Shown here piece after piece: positions 13,316 through 21,303 of a stretch of DNA of 34,548 nucleotides (position 1 is the stretch's first letter; each line of letters begins with the position of its first letter). A program made the translations under genes and the position numbers. A model generated the notes under the pieces. The model searched no databases. It was not told where the DNA came from and saw nothing but the letters and a program-made list of their open reading frames with translations. The stretch lies in contig CAIMUX010000006.1 of NCBI GenBank assembly GCA_903844735.1, positions 1-34,548 of the forward strand. The letters run 5' to 3'. This DNA comes from Candidatus Eiseniibacteriota bacterium (GTDB lineage Bacteria > Eisenbacteria > RBG-16-71-46 > CAIMUX01).

Positions 13316-15010
13316 ATGAGCCCGATTCCAGTGCTGAAGGACCGCCGAAGCGGTGTGTTGCTGCAGCTTACCTCGCTGCCGGGCCCCCACGGGAGCGGTG
13401 ATCTCGGGCCGGCCGCGCCGCGGTTTGCCGAGTTCCTCGCGGCGGCCGGGCAGGGCTGGTGGCAGATGCTCCCGGCGGGGCCGTCCGGCTACGGGAACTG
13501 CCCCTACATGGCAGCCTCCGCCTTCGCCGGCAACCCCGAGTGGATCAGCCTCGAACGACTGCGCGAAGATCGGCTGCTGGGCCGGGGAGATCTCGGGATC
13601 GAGCTGCCGCGCGCCAATGGGAAGGTCCGTTTCGAGGAGATGCGTCGTTTCCGCGAACCGCGTCTGCGCAAGGCCGCGAGTGAATTCTTTCGCCAGGGCC
13701 GCCACGAGGACCTGGCTCGGTTCGAGGCGTTCGGTTTCGACCATGCGGCGTGGCTGCCGGACTACGCTCTCTGGTGCGCCCTGAAGACGCGGCACGGTGC
13801 GATCTCCTGGACCGAGTGGCCGGCCGAGCTCCGTGGCCGCGACCCGCAGGCTCTCGCGCGCGCGCGTCAAGAACTGGCGGACGAGGTCCGCCTCCATCAG
13901 TTCTACCAGTACGAGTTTGCGCGGCAATGGTCCGAGCTTCGCGACCGCTGTCGGGTTCTCGGGATCGGCCTGATCGGCGACGTCCCGATCTATGTCGCCC
14001 ACGAGAGTGCCGATGTCTGGGCGCACCCGGAACTGTTCCACTTGGATGACGCTGGACGGCCCGCGCTGGTGGCGGGCGTGCCGCCCGACTACTTCAGTCC
14101 CACCGGGCAGCGCTGGGGGCACCCGCTGTACCGCTGGGATCGGCTGCGTGAGAACGGCTACGCGTGGTGGGTCGCACGCCTCGGGCGTGTCCTCGGGATG
14201 TTCGACGCCGTACGGCTTGACCACTTCATCGGCTTCCACCGCTATTGGGAGATCCCGGCAAGCTGCCCGACGGCGGTGGAAGGACGCTGGGCCGAAGGAC
14301 CCGGGACGGACCTCTTCGACGCCCTACAGAGGGAGTTGGGAAGTATCCCGATTATCGCAGAGGACTTGGGCGTCGTGACTCCCGGGGTGATCGCGCTGCG
14401 TGACCGCTACGGCTTCCCGGGCATGCGAGTCCTGCAGTTCGCGTTCGGGGGCAACCCGTCACTGAACGATCATCTGCCGCACCGCTACCCGTTCTCCTGC
14501 GTGGTCTATACCGGCACCCACGATAACGACACCACGCTTGGCTGGTATCGAGCCCTGTGTATGCGGGGCGAGGCCGGCGATGCCGAAGCGGTGCGTGAGC
14601 GGGCGTTCCTGCGGCGCTACCTCGGCGGCGAGCCGACCGCCATCCACTGGGACCTGGCGCGACTGGCCATCCATTCGACGGCGGATCTGGCCATCATCCC
14701 CGCGCAGGATCTGCTGGGGATCGGCCCCGAAGGGAGAATGAACCTGCCGTCGACCCCCACCGGGAACTGGGAGTGGCGTATGGAAGAGTCGGCGCTGGAT
14801 GACCGTATCGGGATCCGGCTGCGCGACCTGACCGAGACCTATGGCCGCGTGCCGCCGTCGACGGCAGCGGCGGGGACGATGGCGGGGACGACGGCGACGG
14901 GGGCGATGGGTGCGACGGCGGCAGCGACCGCGACGATGGGGATGGCAACGGCAACCGCGGCGGCGGCCTCGGCGAGGGCGAGAGCGACGACGCCGACTCG
15001 GGGGAAATGA
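13316..15010 (+). CDS. malQ: 4-alpha-glucanotransferase (amylomaltase)
   Basis: This GH77 enzyme transfers 1,4-glucan segments in maltodextrin and glycogen metabolism in the cytoplasm. The ATG at 13316 has GGGAGG 8 bases upstream; upstream GTG/TTG codons are in frame but less well placed. The 564-residue product shows the SGVLLQLTSLPG start and the YGNCPYMAASAFAGNP block. The catalytic residues are nucleophile D302 (VRLDHFIGF), acid/base E349 (IIAEDLGVV) and D403 (GTHDNDTT), followed by LNLPSTP-type NLPSTPTGNWEWR. The normal fold ends near residue 508 (DLTETYGR). About 55 extra residues of Thr/Ala/Gly/Met low complexity follow. The stop overlaps the next start (ATGA). Confidence 0.93.
   Translation: MSPIPVLKDRRSGVLLQLTSLPGPHGSGDLGPAAPRFAEFLAAAGQGWWQMLPAGPSGYGNCPYMAASAFAGNPEWISLERLREDRLLGRGDLGIELPRANGKVRFEEMRRFREPRLRKAASEFFRQGRHEDLARFEAFGFDHAAWLPDYALWCALKTRHGAISWTEWPAELRGRDPQALARARQELADEVRLHQFYQYEFARQWSELRDRCRVLGIGLIGDVPIYVAHESADVWAHPELFHLDDAGRPALVAGVPPDYFSPTGQRWGHPLYRWDRLRENGYAWWVARLGRVLGMFDAVRLDHFIGFHRYWEIPASCPTAVEGRWAEGPGTDLFDALQRELGSIPIIAEDLGVVTPGVIALRDRYGFPGMRVLQFAFGGNPSLNDHLPHRYPFSCVVYTGTHDNDTTLGWYRALCMRGEAGDAEAVRERAFLRRYLGGEPTAIHWDLARLAIHSTADLAIIPAQDLLGIGPEGRMNLPSTPTGNWEWRMEESALDDRIGIRLRDLTETYGRVPPSTAAAGTMAGTTATGAMGATAAATATMGMATATAAAASARARATTPTRGK
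14860..15003 (+). repeat. low-complexity GRC-rich tract at the malQ 3' end
   Basis: This is a degenerate trinucleotide-type tract (GAC/GGC/GCG/ACG). In the malQ frame it reads as Thr/Ala/Met/Gly. One frame over it reads as an Asp/Gly-rich linker (GDDGDGGDG…GEGESDDADSGE) that runs open into the next gene's ATG. The tract lies beyond the conserved end of MalQ. Confidence 0.7.
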
Positions 15011-15750
15011 ACCCGCTTCCGCTCGTGCTCGTCCATGGCTTCCCACTTGACCATCGGATGTGGCCGATGCGGGGGGAGCTCGCCCAGGGGCGGACGGTCT
15101 TGGCGCCGAGTCTGCCGGGTTTCGGGGGCACGGTCGCGCCTGCCCGTCCCGGTTCGATGGGCGCGTATGCCGACTTTGTCCTCGCCGAAACCGCGCGCGT
15201 AGGGATCGGCCAAGCGGTCTTCTGTGGGCTGTCGATGGGCGGGTATGTCCTCTTCGAACTGCTGCGCCGGGCGCCACAGCGCGTGGCCGGGCTTGTTCTC
15301 TGCGACACCCGGGCCGAAGCGGACTCGCCGCAGGCCATGAGCGCACGCGAGGCCGCCATGGCACTCGTGGACGCGGGACGACGCGCGGAGTTTCTCGGTG
15401 GGTTCTCCCCCCGGCTGGTTGCGCCGGCGGCCCAGGCCAGCGCCGCCTTTCGTGGGCTACTGGAATCGATGGGTGAGGCGGTCTCCGACGAGGGACTTCT
15501 CGCTGCGCTGGAGGCCCTCCGCGACCGCCCTGACTCACGGCCGCTCTTGCCGAACATTCAGGTGCCGGTGCTGGTCTTGGTGGGCGAAGAGGACGGGGTC
15601 ACCCCGCCTGCGCTGGCCGAGTCGATGCACCGCGCCATCCCGGGAAGCCGCCTGGAGGTGATTCCGGGGGCGGGGCACCTCGTGCCGATGGAGCGGCCCG
15701 CGGCGTTCACCGGCGCGTTGAAACGGTTCCTGCTCGAGGCCGGCCTCTAA
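15007..15750 (+). CDS. alpha/beta hydrolase
   Basis: A 247-residue serine hydrolase of the alpha/beta fold. It has the oxyanion-hole HGFPLDHRMW start, nucleophile S76 in GLSMGG, the acid D196 in VGEEDGVTP and H224 in GAGHLVPMERP. The order and spacing match lipase/esterase/lactonase-type members (AB hydrolase 1). The substrate cannot be read from sequence. The start overlaps the malQ stop (ATGA), so the two genes are probably translated together. No signal peptide is visible, so it should be cytoplasmic. Its stop is only four bases from the end of the oppositely oriented outer-membrane protein gene. Confidence 0.9.
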   Translation: MNPLPLVLVHGFPLDHRMWPMRGELAQGRTVLAPSLPGFGGTVAPARPGSMGAYADFVLAETARVGIGQAVFCGLSMGGYVLFELLRRAPQRVAGLVLCDTRAEADSPQAMSAREAAMALVDAGRRAEFLGGFSPRLVAPAAQASAAFRGLLESMGEAVSDEGLLAALEALRDRPDSRPLLPNIQVPVLVLVGEEDGVTPPALAESMHRAIPGSRLEVIPGAGHLVPMERPAAFTGALKRFLLEAGL

Positions 15751-15754
15751 GGTT

Positions 15755-16726
15755 CTAGAGCGAAAGTGCGGCTACCAGGATCACCCGTTCCTTGTAAGGG
15801 TTCAGGACCCAAGAGACCTTCAGGGTCGGCGCGAATCCGTCGGTGATCTTCAACGGCTTGCTCGCGGTCACGGCTGTGTGGATGAAGTGTACGCCGCTCT
15901 TCTCCACGCCGTACCAGACGCTCTTTCCCAGCGCTGCTCCTGCCGTGAGACTCACGTCCGTGGATCCGGTCTTGAACGGCCAGCTCGTCTCGACATACGC
16001 GGCGTGCTCGTCGTCGTTGTAGATGTTTACCGATCCGCACAGCCCGAGTGGCAGGCTAGCCGGGCCGCGGTACATCACGCAGGCGTCGATGGTGTGACCG
16101 CCGGTGCCGTCGCCCGCGAACTCGAAATAGGAGGTGCCGCCGGACGGGAAGTGGTAGGCAGTGACGGTGGCGGTGACCGTCCCGCTCGGGAGTTCCAGCG
16201 AACGGGCGAGGGACATGTCGACCTCGGTGGTGTTCGTGGCGTCAGCGGGGCCGGCGGGGGCATCCGTCGTGTCGCTGTGCACGGGTGCGAAGGCGAACGA
16301 ACCCCAGGTGCCCAGGGTGAACCCGGCGAGGCTAACCCCGGCCCACGGCTGGAAACATGGGGCGTCACCGTAGATCTGTCCGCGCCAGACGTAGCGGCTG
16401 ACTAGGTCGACGCCGAGGGTGACTCGGTCCGCCGGTGCGGCGGGGGTCTCCGCAGTGGCTGCAGGAGACGTGGCTTCGCCGGACTGCGCGGCGAACGTGG
16501 CTGTTTCGGCCGGTTCCGTGGCATGCGCCAAGGGCGCGGCGCCCATTGCGGTCGCCAGGAGCGCCGCCAGGGCGATGGTCCGGGCGAGGGCTCCGGCGTT
16601 CGTCAGGCCGACCGTCGAGCCGACTGTCCGGCCGACTGTCGGGCGGAACTCGGCGGTGGCTGCCGCCGATGGAATGATAGAGAGGCTGGGCTTCTCGATA
16701 CTACTGGCGTGGTTCATGAACGACAT
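15755..16726 (-). CDS. putative outer-membrane beta-barrel protein (Gcw_chp-like)
   Basis: A 323-residue exported protein. The start at 16726 has AAAAGGAG 6 bases upstream. The N-terminus is unusually long: ~45 residues with a PTVGRTVGSTVG repeat precede a hydrophobic signal segment (LARTIALAALLATAMGAAPLAHA). An Ala/Pro/Thr-rich linker follows. From ~residue 100 come alternating amphipathic strands (LGVDLVSRYVWRGQIYGDAPCFQPWAG … GTWGSFAF), ending KERVILVAALSL. The RYVWRG opening and repeated strands resemble the Gcw_chp family of proteobacterial proteins of unknown function. A role in transport or envelope structure is inference. It is transcribed in the same direction as topA, 158 bases downstream of it. 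Confidence 0.7.
   Translation of the reverse strand: MSFMNHASSIEKPSLSIIPSAAATAEFRPTVGRTVGSTVGLTNAGALARTIALAALLATAMGAAPLAHATEPAETATFAAQSGEATSPAATAETPAAPADRVTLGVDLVSRYVWRGQIYGDAPCFQPWAGVSLAGFTLGTWGSFAFAPVHSDTTDAPAGPADATNTTEVDMSLARSLELPSGTVTATVTAYHFPSGGTSYFEFAGDGTGGHTIDACVMYRGPASLPLGLCGSVNIYNDDEHAAYVETSWPFKTGSTDVSLTAGAALGKSVWYGVEKSGVHFIHTAVTASKPLKITDGFAPTLKVSWVLNPYKERVILVAALSL
16607..16642 (-). repeat. 12-bp tandem repeat, three copies, in the exported protein's N-terminus
   Basis: Three 12-base units (16607-16618, 16619-16630, 16631-16642) of the type GCCGACTGTCSG encode the tetrapeptide repeat PTVG-RTVG-STVG just before the signal-peptide core. Confidence 0.75.
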
Positions 16727-16800
16727 ACGACGCTCCTTTTCCGGGCCGTCGCCGCGTCGCGGCAAGCAGGCACCAAAAGTTACTGTCGGCCACTCGTCCC

Positions 16801-16828
16801 GAAGCCTGAAGCCTGAAGCCCGAAGCGG
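16801..16828 (+). repeat. heptamer tandem repeat GAAGCCY (x4)
   Basis: Four consecutive 7-base units read GAAGCCT, GAAGCCT, GAAGCCC and GAAGCGG, in the gap between topA and the outer-membrane protein gene. The same heptamer family occurs in inverse orientation at 24379-24392. No gene is seen in the 158-base gap. Confidence 0.75.
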
Positions 16829-16884
16829 CACCATCCCGACCGGCGCGTCCGCGTGTGTGCGGCAGAACCGCTCTCCCGCCCGGA

Positions 16885-19548
16885 TCAGGCGACTGGAGTC
16901 TTCTTCGTCTTCTTCTTCGTCGTCGTCGTCGTCGTGCGGCGACGGACCGGCCGGGGTCGCGCCGATCCCTGCTCCTGGCGTGCGAGGATCAATTCCGCCG
17001 CCTGTCCCTCGGTGAGCGATGTCGGGTCGCTGAAGTCTTTCGGAAGCGACGCGTTCGTCTTGCCGTCGGTGACATAAGGGCCGTAGCGGCCCAGCAAGAG
17101 TTTTACCGTCCGACCCTCTAGCGCTGCCACGGTTGGGAATTCCTTGACCGCCTCGGCCGCCGCCCGCGGCCCGCGGCCCCGCTTCTCCTTGGCCAAAAGT
17201 TCGAGCGCCCGTTCCAGAGTCACGGTGAGAATATGGTCTCCCGCCTCGAGGCTGCGAGAGTCTTCGCCCCGCTTGATGTAGGCGCCGAAACGACCGTTGT
17301 GGGCGTGGATCTCCATTCCACCCGCGTCCGAACCCAGGAGACGAGGGAGCGACAGCAGAAGGAGCGCCTCGTCGAGCGAGAACGACTCGGGGTCCATGCC
17401 CGCCAGAAGTGAGACCATCCGTGGTTTGAGGGTCTTCTTGCCCACTGTCTCGCCGTCGCCGAGCTGAACGTACGGACCGAAGCGGCCTTTTTTCAGGTAG
17501 ATCGGCTTTCCCGAGTCAGGGTGGGTGCCCAGAATCTGCGGTCCACGCGCGCCGTCGGCGAGCAGGACCATCGCGTTCTCCCAGGTGAGCTCGTCCGGGC
17601 AGGTTCCGTCCGGTATCGGGGCCGTGCCCTCGCTCCCGTCGGCGCGCTGCAGGTACGGCCCGAAGCGTCCCACGCGCACGACGATGTCGGGGCCCTCGGC
17701 GTCCCGCCGCTCCAGAGGGATCGTGCAGGCGGCACGCGGGTCGATCGTCTCCGCCTTGTGGGAGAGGGTGGCCTTCAGGCCCGGCGTGCCGTTGCCGTTG
17801 TAGAACTCGCGGAGGTAGGGAAGCCGCTCCATCTCGCCGCGTGCGATGGCGTCGAGCCGATCCTCCATGCGGGCGGTGAACTCCAGGTCCACCAAGTTGG
17901 GGAGGTGCTCCACCATCAGGTTGACCACGGCGAAGGCGGTGAAGGTCGGGACGAGGGCACTCCCCTTCTTGAAGGTGTACTCACGCCGTTGAATCGTTTC
18001 GATGATGCTGGCGTAGGTGCTCGGGCGGCCGATCCCCGACTCTTCCAGCGAGCGGATGAGTGTAGCTTCCGTGAGCCGCGGCGGCGGCTGCGTGACGTGC
18101 CCCTCGGCGTTGATCTTCCGTGCGCGCACGGCGTCCCCGCGGCGTAGCGGCGGGAGGTTTCCCTGCCGCTCGGCCGGGTCGCCCTCGGTCTCTTCCTGCA
18201 CCTCGGCGTAGATCTGGCGGAAGCCGGGGAACTCGATGACGGTGCCGCTGGCGGCGAAGACAGCCTCACGCCCGCCGGCATCGGCGCCGATCTTCGCGGA
18301 GAGACGGCGGCCGCGGGCGTCGGGCATCTGGCTGGCGAGCGTACGCTTCCAGATCAGCTCGTAGACGCGGGCCTCGTCGGGCCCCAAGCCGGCGACGAGG
18401 CTTTCCGGCGTCGCCCACTGGTCGCCTGCCGGGCGGATCGCCTCGTGGGCCTCCTGCGCGTTCTTGACGCGGCTCTGGTATTGCCGCGGGGTGGGCGGGA
18501 CGTATTCGGGACCGTACAACGCGCGGATCGACCGGCGCGAGGCGTCGATCGCCTCCTTTGAGAGCGCCACCGAGTCGGTTCGCATGTAGGTGATGAACCC
18601 GCTTTCATAGAGCCGCTGGGCTGCGCGCATGGTGCGCCGAGCGTCGAATCGCAGGCGGTTGTTCCCCTCCTGTTGCAGGGTCGAGGTGGTGAAGGGAGCC
18701 TGAGGCGACTGGGTGAACGGCTTTTCTTCGGTAGAGAGGACACGGAAGGGGGCGCCCTGGAGCTTGGTCACGAGGGTTCGCGCGGTCGGTTCGTCGAGGA
18801 GGACGGCTCCCGCGCGCGTCAGCTTGCCGGTGTCAGGGTCGAAGTCGCGACTGCCGGCCAGCCGTTCGCCGCCGAGCGATACCATGCGTGCGGCGAAGCC
18901 TCGCCCCTCGGTATCGGCGAACTCTCCGGCCAGGTCCCAGAACGAGGCGGAGCGGAACCGCATCCGCGCCATCTCCCGCTCCACCAGCATGCGGATGGCG
19001 ATACTCTGCACGCGGCCGGCGGAAAGGCGGGGGGCGATCTTTCGCCAGAGAATCGGCGAGACCTCGTAGCCATAGAGGCGGTCGATGATGCGGCGCGTCT
19101 CCTGCGCGTCGACCAAGTGCCGGTCGATCTCCCGCGTCTCCTGCAGCGACTGCAGGATCGCCTCGCGGGTGATCTCGTGGAAGACCATCCGACGGGTCGG
19201 AATCTTGGGGCGTAGGACGTCGACCAGATGCCAGCTTATGGCCTCTCCCTCGCGGTCCTCGTCGGTGGCGAGCAGGAGAACGTCGACGTCGGCCAGTTGC
19301 TTCTTCAGCTCGGCGACCCGCTTCTTCTTATCGCCGTGCATGACATAGAGCGGGGCGAAGTCGTTCTCGACGTTCACTCCCAGGCGGGCCCACGGTTCTT
19401 TCTTGTAGGCGGCGGGAATTTCGGCGGCGCTGGCGGGGAGGTCCCGGATGTGGCCGACGCTGGAGTTGACGATGTAGTCCGCGCCCAGGAACTTCTTGAG
19501 CGTTCGGGCCTTGGTCGGCGACTCCACGATGACGAGTTGCTTGGGCAT
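16885..19548 (-). CDS. topA: DNA topoisomerase I
   Basis: Type IA topoisomerase that relaxes negative supercoils. The product is 887 residues. The N-terminal TOPRIM domain has E9 (VIVESPTKA) and the D96-x-D98-x-E100 acidic triad (ATDEDREGE). RLSAGRVQSIA lies at ~174. The active-site tyrosine is Y321, with R323 in GFITYMRTDS. The type IA core runs to ~residue 590. There are no Cys4 zinc fingers. Instead, four C-terminal repeats of the GRFGPY type are visible (GRFGPYLQ, GRFGPYVQ, GRFGAYIK, GRYGPYVT). A Thr/Lys tail encoded by a trinucleotide run closes the protein. AGGA lies just upstream of the ATG. The SDR gene ends 41 bases upstream on the same strand. Confidence 0.96.
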   Translation of the reverse strand: MPKQLVIVESPTKARTLKKFLGADYIVNSSVGHIRDLPASAAEIPAAYKKEPWARLGVNVENDFAPLYVMHGDKKKRVAELKKQLADVDVLLLATDEDREGEAISWHLVDVLRPKIPTRRMVFHEITREAILQSLQETREIDRHLVDAQETRRIIDRLYGYEVSPILWRKIAPRLSAGRVQSIAIRMLVEREMARMRFRSASFWDLAGEFADTEGRGFAARMVSLGGERLAGSRDFDPDTGKLTRAGAVLLDEPTARTLVTKLQGAPFRVLSTEEKPFTQSPQAPFTTSTLQQEGNNRLRFDARRTMRAAQRLYESGFITYMRTDSVALSKEAIDASRRSIRALYGPEYVPPTPRQYQSRVKNAQEAHEAIRPAGDQWATPESLVAGLGPDEARVYELIWKRTLASQMPDARGRRLSAKIGADAGGREAVFAASGTVIEFPGFRQIYAEVQEETEGDPAERQGNLPPLRRGDAVRARKINAEGHVTQPPPRLTEATLIRSLEESGIGRPSTYASIIETIQRREYTFKKGSALVPTFTAFAVVNLMVEHLPNLVDLEFTARMEDRLDAIARGEMERLPYLREFYNGNGTPGLKATLSHKAETIDPRAACTIPLERRDAEGPDIVVRVGRFGPYLQRADGSEGTAPIPDGTCPDELTWENAMVLLADGARGPQILGTHPDSGKPIYLKKGRFGPYVQLGDGETVGKKTLKPRMVSLLAGMDPESFSLDEALLLLSLPRLLGSDAGGMEIHAHNGRFGAYIKRGEDSRSLEAGDHILTVTLERALELLAKEKRGRGPRAAAEAVKEFPTVAALEGRTVKLLLGRYGPYVTDGKTNASLPKDFSDPTSLTEGQAAELILARQEQGSARPRPVRRRTTTTTTKKKTKKTPVA

Positions 19549-19589
19549 GGTTTCCTGGTTCCCTCCGTGACCCCGCGACGGGGCGCTTC

Positions 19590-20357
19590 TCAGTGCAGCA
19601 CCGATCCCCCATTGACGTTCAGCACCGCTCCGGTGATGTGCCGTGCGAGAGGCGAGAGAAGAAACGCCACCGGCGCGGCGACATCCTCGGGTTCTCCAGG
19701 GCGGCCCATCGGGATCGGCTCCTTCAGCGACGCGGCGATGTTTTCGGGCCGGAGCGAGTCCTCGCTCATATCGGTGCGGATCCAGCCCGGAGACACGACA
19801 TTCACCCGGATCGGCGCCAGCTCGACCGCCAGGGATCGGGTGAAGGCGATCAGCCCTCCCTTGCTGGCGGCGTAGTGCGAGTGGAACGCCTCACCGCGCT
19901 GACCCGCGGTGGAGGCGACAAACACCATACCGGTCCCCTCGCGTGCGCGAAGCCGGGGGACCGCCGCGCGAACCAGGTGGAACGTGCCGGTCAGGTTCAC
20001 GCCGATCATCCTGGCCCAGTCGGCATCGGTGAGCGCCTCGACGGCCCCGCCGGTCCAGATTCCGGCATTGGCCACCAGGAAATCGAGACCGCCGAACTCC
20101 TCCACCGTGCGGCCGACCATGGCATCGACTTGGTGGGGGTCGGCGATGTCGGCAGCGAAGGGGATGGCCCGTCCGCCCTGTGCGGCGATCTCCTCGCAGA
20201 CGCGGATCGCGGCATCGGCACGCGTCCGGTAGTTAACCACCACCGCGCACCCGGCTCGGGCGAGAAGCCGGCTGCAGGCCGCCCCGATCCCGCGGGAGCC
20301 GCCGCTGACGAGCGCAATTCGCCCGTGGAGGTCGATGAGAACGCCGGTGTCGGCCAT
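19590..20357 (-). CDS. SDR-family NAD(P)-dependent oxidoreductase (FabG-like)
   Basis: A 255-residue short-chain dehydrogenase/reductase. The Rossmann nucleotide-binding motif GGSRGIG is at 19-25 and NAG at 97-99. The catalytic set N121, S149, Y162 and K166 (YAASK) is complete. The PG(W)IRTDM and NVNGG ends are typical of 3-oxoacyl-ACP reductase or glucose-1-dehydrogenase-like members, and the substrate is not evident. The ATG at 20357 is chosen because GGGG lies 5 bases upstream; an in-frame ATG five codons earlier has a weaker context. It precedes topA on the same strand with a 41-base gap and could share its transcript. Confidence 0.88.
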   Translation of the reverse strand: MADTGVLIDLHGRIALVSGGSRGIGAACSRLLARAGCAVVVNYRTRADAAIRVCEEIAAQGGRAIPFAADIADPHQVDAMVGRTVEEFGGLDFLVANAGIWTGGAVEALTDADWARMIGVNLTGTFHLVRAAVPRLRAREGTGMVFVASTAGQRGEAFHSHYAASKGGLIAFTRSLAVELAPIRVNVVSPGWIRTDMSEDSLRPENIAASLKEPIPMGRPGEPEDVAAPVAFLLSPLARHITGAVLNVNGGSVLH

Positions 20358-20795
20358 AAGAGCCCCTTCCATCTCGGCACTTGGTCGTGAGCCGCTCACC
20401 TTGCCACACGGTTCCGATCCGACACAAGAGATTCGGTATCGCGACGGCCGCGGGTGCGGTGAGGAATCTCATCCCTCTCAGGCCGGGGGCCGAGGCATCC
20501 GGCCCTGGTCTTGCCTGTCGGGCCGAGACGCTGTATCAGAATTGAATCGATCCCGACGATGAAGGCTCTCCTGGGAGCAACTCCTTAGCCGGGTCTTGCA
20601 TGTAGAAAACCGTTGTGTTCGCCCAGTGGGGCGGCCATGGTCCTCTCCGGCGGCTCGGAGCCGGGCGCGGGGTGGCCGGTGGCGTTGGATTCACGTGTCG
20701 GCAACGGCGCCATCCCAGGCGCGCTTTGGACCAGGCTCCTCAAAGCCCCCCGACAAGACCATGAAATCCTGAAGTGCCATGACGAAGGTGCCGCG
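20358..20795. other. long intergenic stretch between divergent genes
   Basis: These 438 bases lie between the SDR start (minus) and the small membrane-protein start (plus). I see no family-like reading frame and no clear promoter. Both genes' promoters are expected here. Confidence 0.5.
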
Positions 20796-21209
20796 ATGAG
20801 AGCCTCGATCAAACTGCTTCACTGGCTCCCCAGGACTCTCTGCATCCTGGTCCTTCTTCTCGTCAGTCTGTTCGCTCTCGAGGCCTTTGTGCCTGGCCCC
20901 ACTATCCGGCAGCAACTGGGTGCGTTTCTCATCCATCTCATCCCATCGCTCGTCCTGCTTGCCTTTCTCGTCGTGGCGCGGAAGTGGGAACTCGTCGGTG
21001 GGATACTTTTTGTGGCGACGGGCCTTGGCCTAAGCCCGTTCGTGTTCGCGCTGAACTACCATAACGGGCGTGACCCAAGACGGGAATCACATTACCGACG
21101 CCGCGGTTGCTTGGAATCTAGCCGCCAATGGGTATCGTCTCCCGACCGAAGCGGAGTGGGAGTCGGGCGAAAGGCGCCCGGGGACGATGGAGTGCCCTGC
21201 GAGTCATGA
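20796..21209 (+). pseudogene. small integral membrane protein (DUF7670-like), 3' end replaced
   Basis: From the ATG at 20796 (AAGG 8 bases upstream) the frame encodes MRASIKLLHWLPRTLCILVL followed by two more hydrophobic helices (…LGAFLIHLIPSLVLLAFLVVARKWELVGGILFVATGLGLSPFVF). This is the pattern of a small four-helix membrane protein family of unknown function. Homology-like sequence stops at FALNYHNG (~21065). The expected fourth helix and basic tail are replaced by 45 polar, off-pattern residues. From 21070 another frame carries a formylglycine-enzyme relic, so the break is a junction with foreign or rearranged DNA. The family assignment is from memory of the motif pattern. It may still yield a three-helix product. 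Confidence 0.6.
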
Positions 21210-21300
21210 AAGGGGGTTGCCTTCGCACCAAGGTTCCGCTAGATTCCAGATCAGTCGCTCGGAATGCGTCGGAATGCGGCGGAGGGCGCGCGGGGGCGAT
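21070..21300 (+). pseudogene. formylglycine-generating-enzyme (SUMF1-like) relic
   Basis: Frame 1 (from GTG 21070) reads VTQDGNHITDAAVAWNLAANGYRLPTEAEWE, the signature of FGE-sulfatase domains (GYRLPTEAEWEYA). In a different frame, around 21193-21285, RVMKGGC … SRSVARNA resembles the RVLRGGSW…CRSAxRN block that lies ~100 residues later in intact proteins. The middle and both ends are absent and a frame change separates the two pieces, so this is a decayed gene. It abuts the truncated membrane protein upstream and the sulfatase-fold gene downstream. Confidence 0.7.
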
Positions 21301-21303
21301 GAA

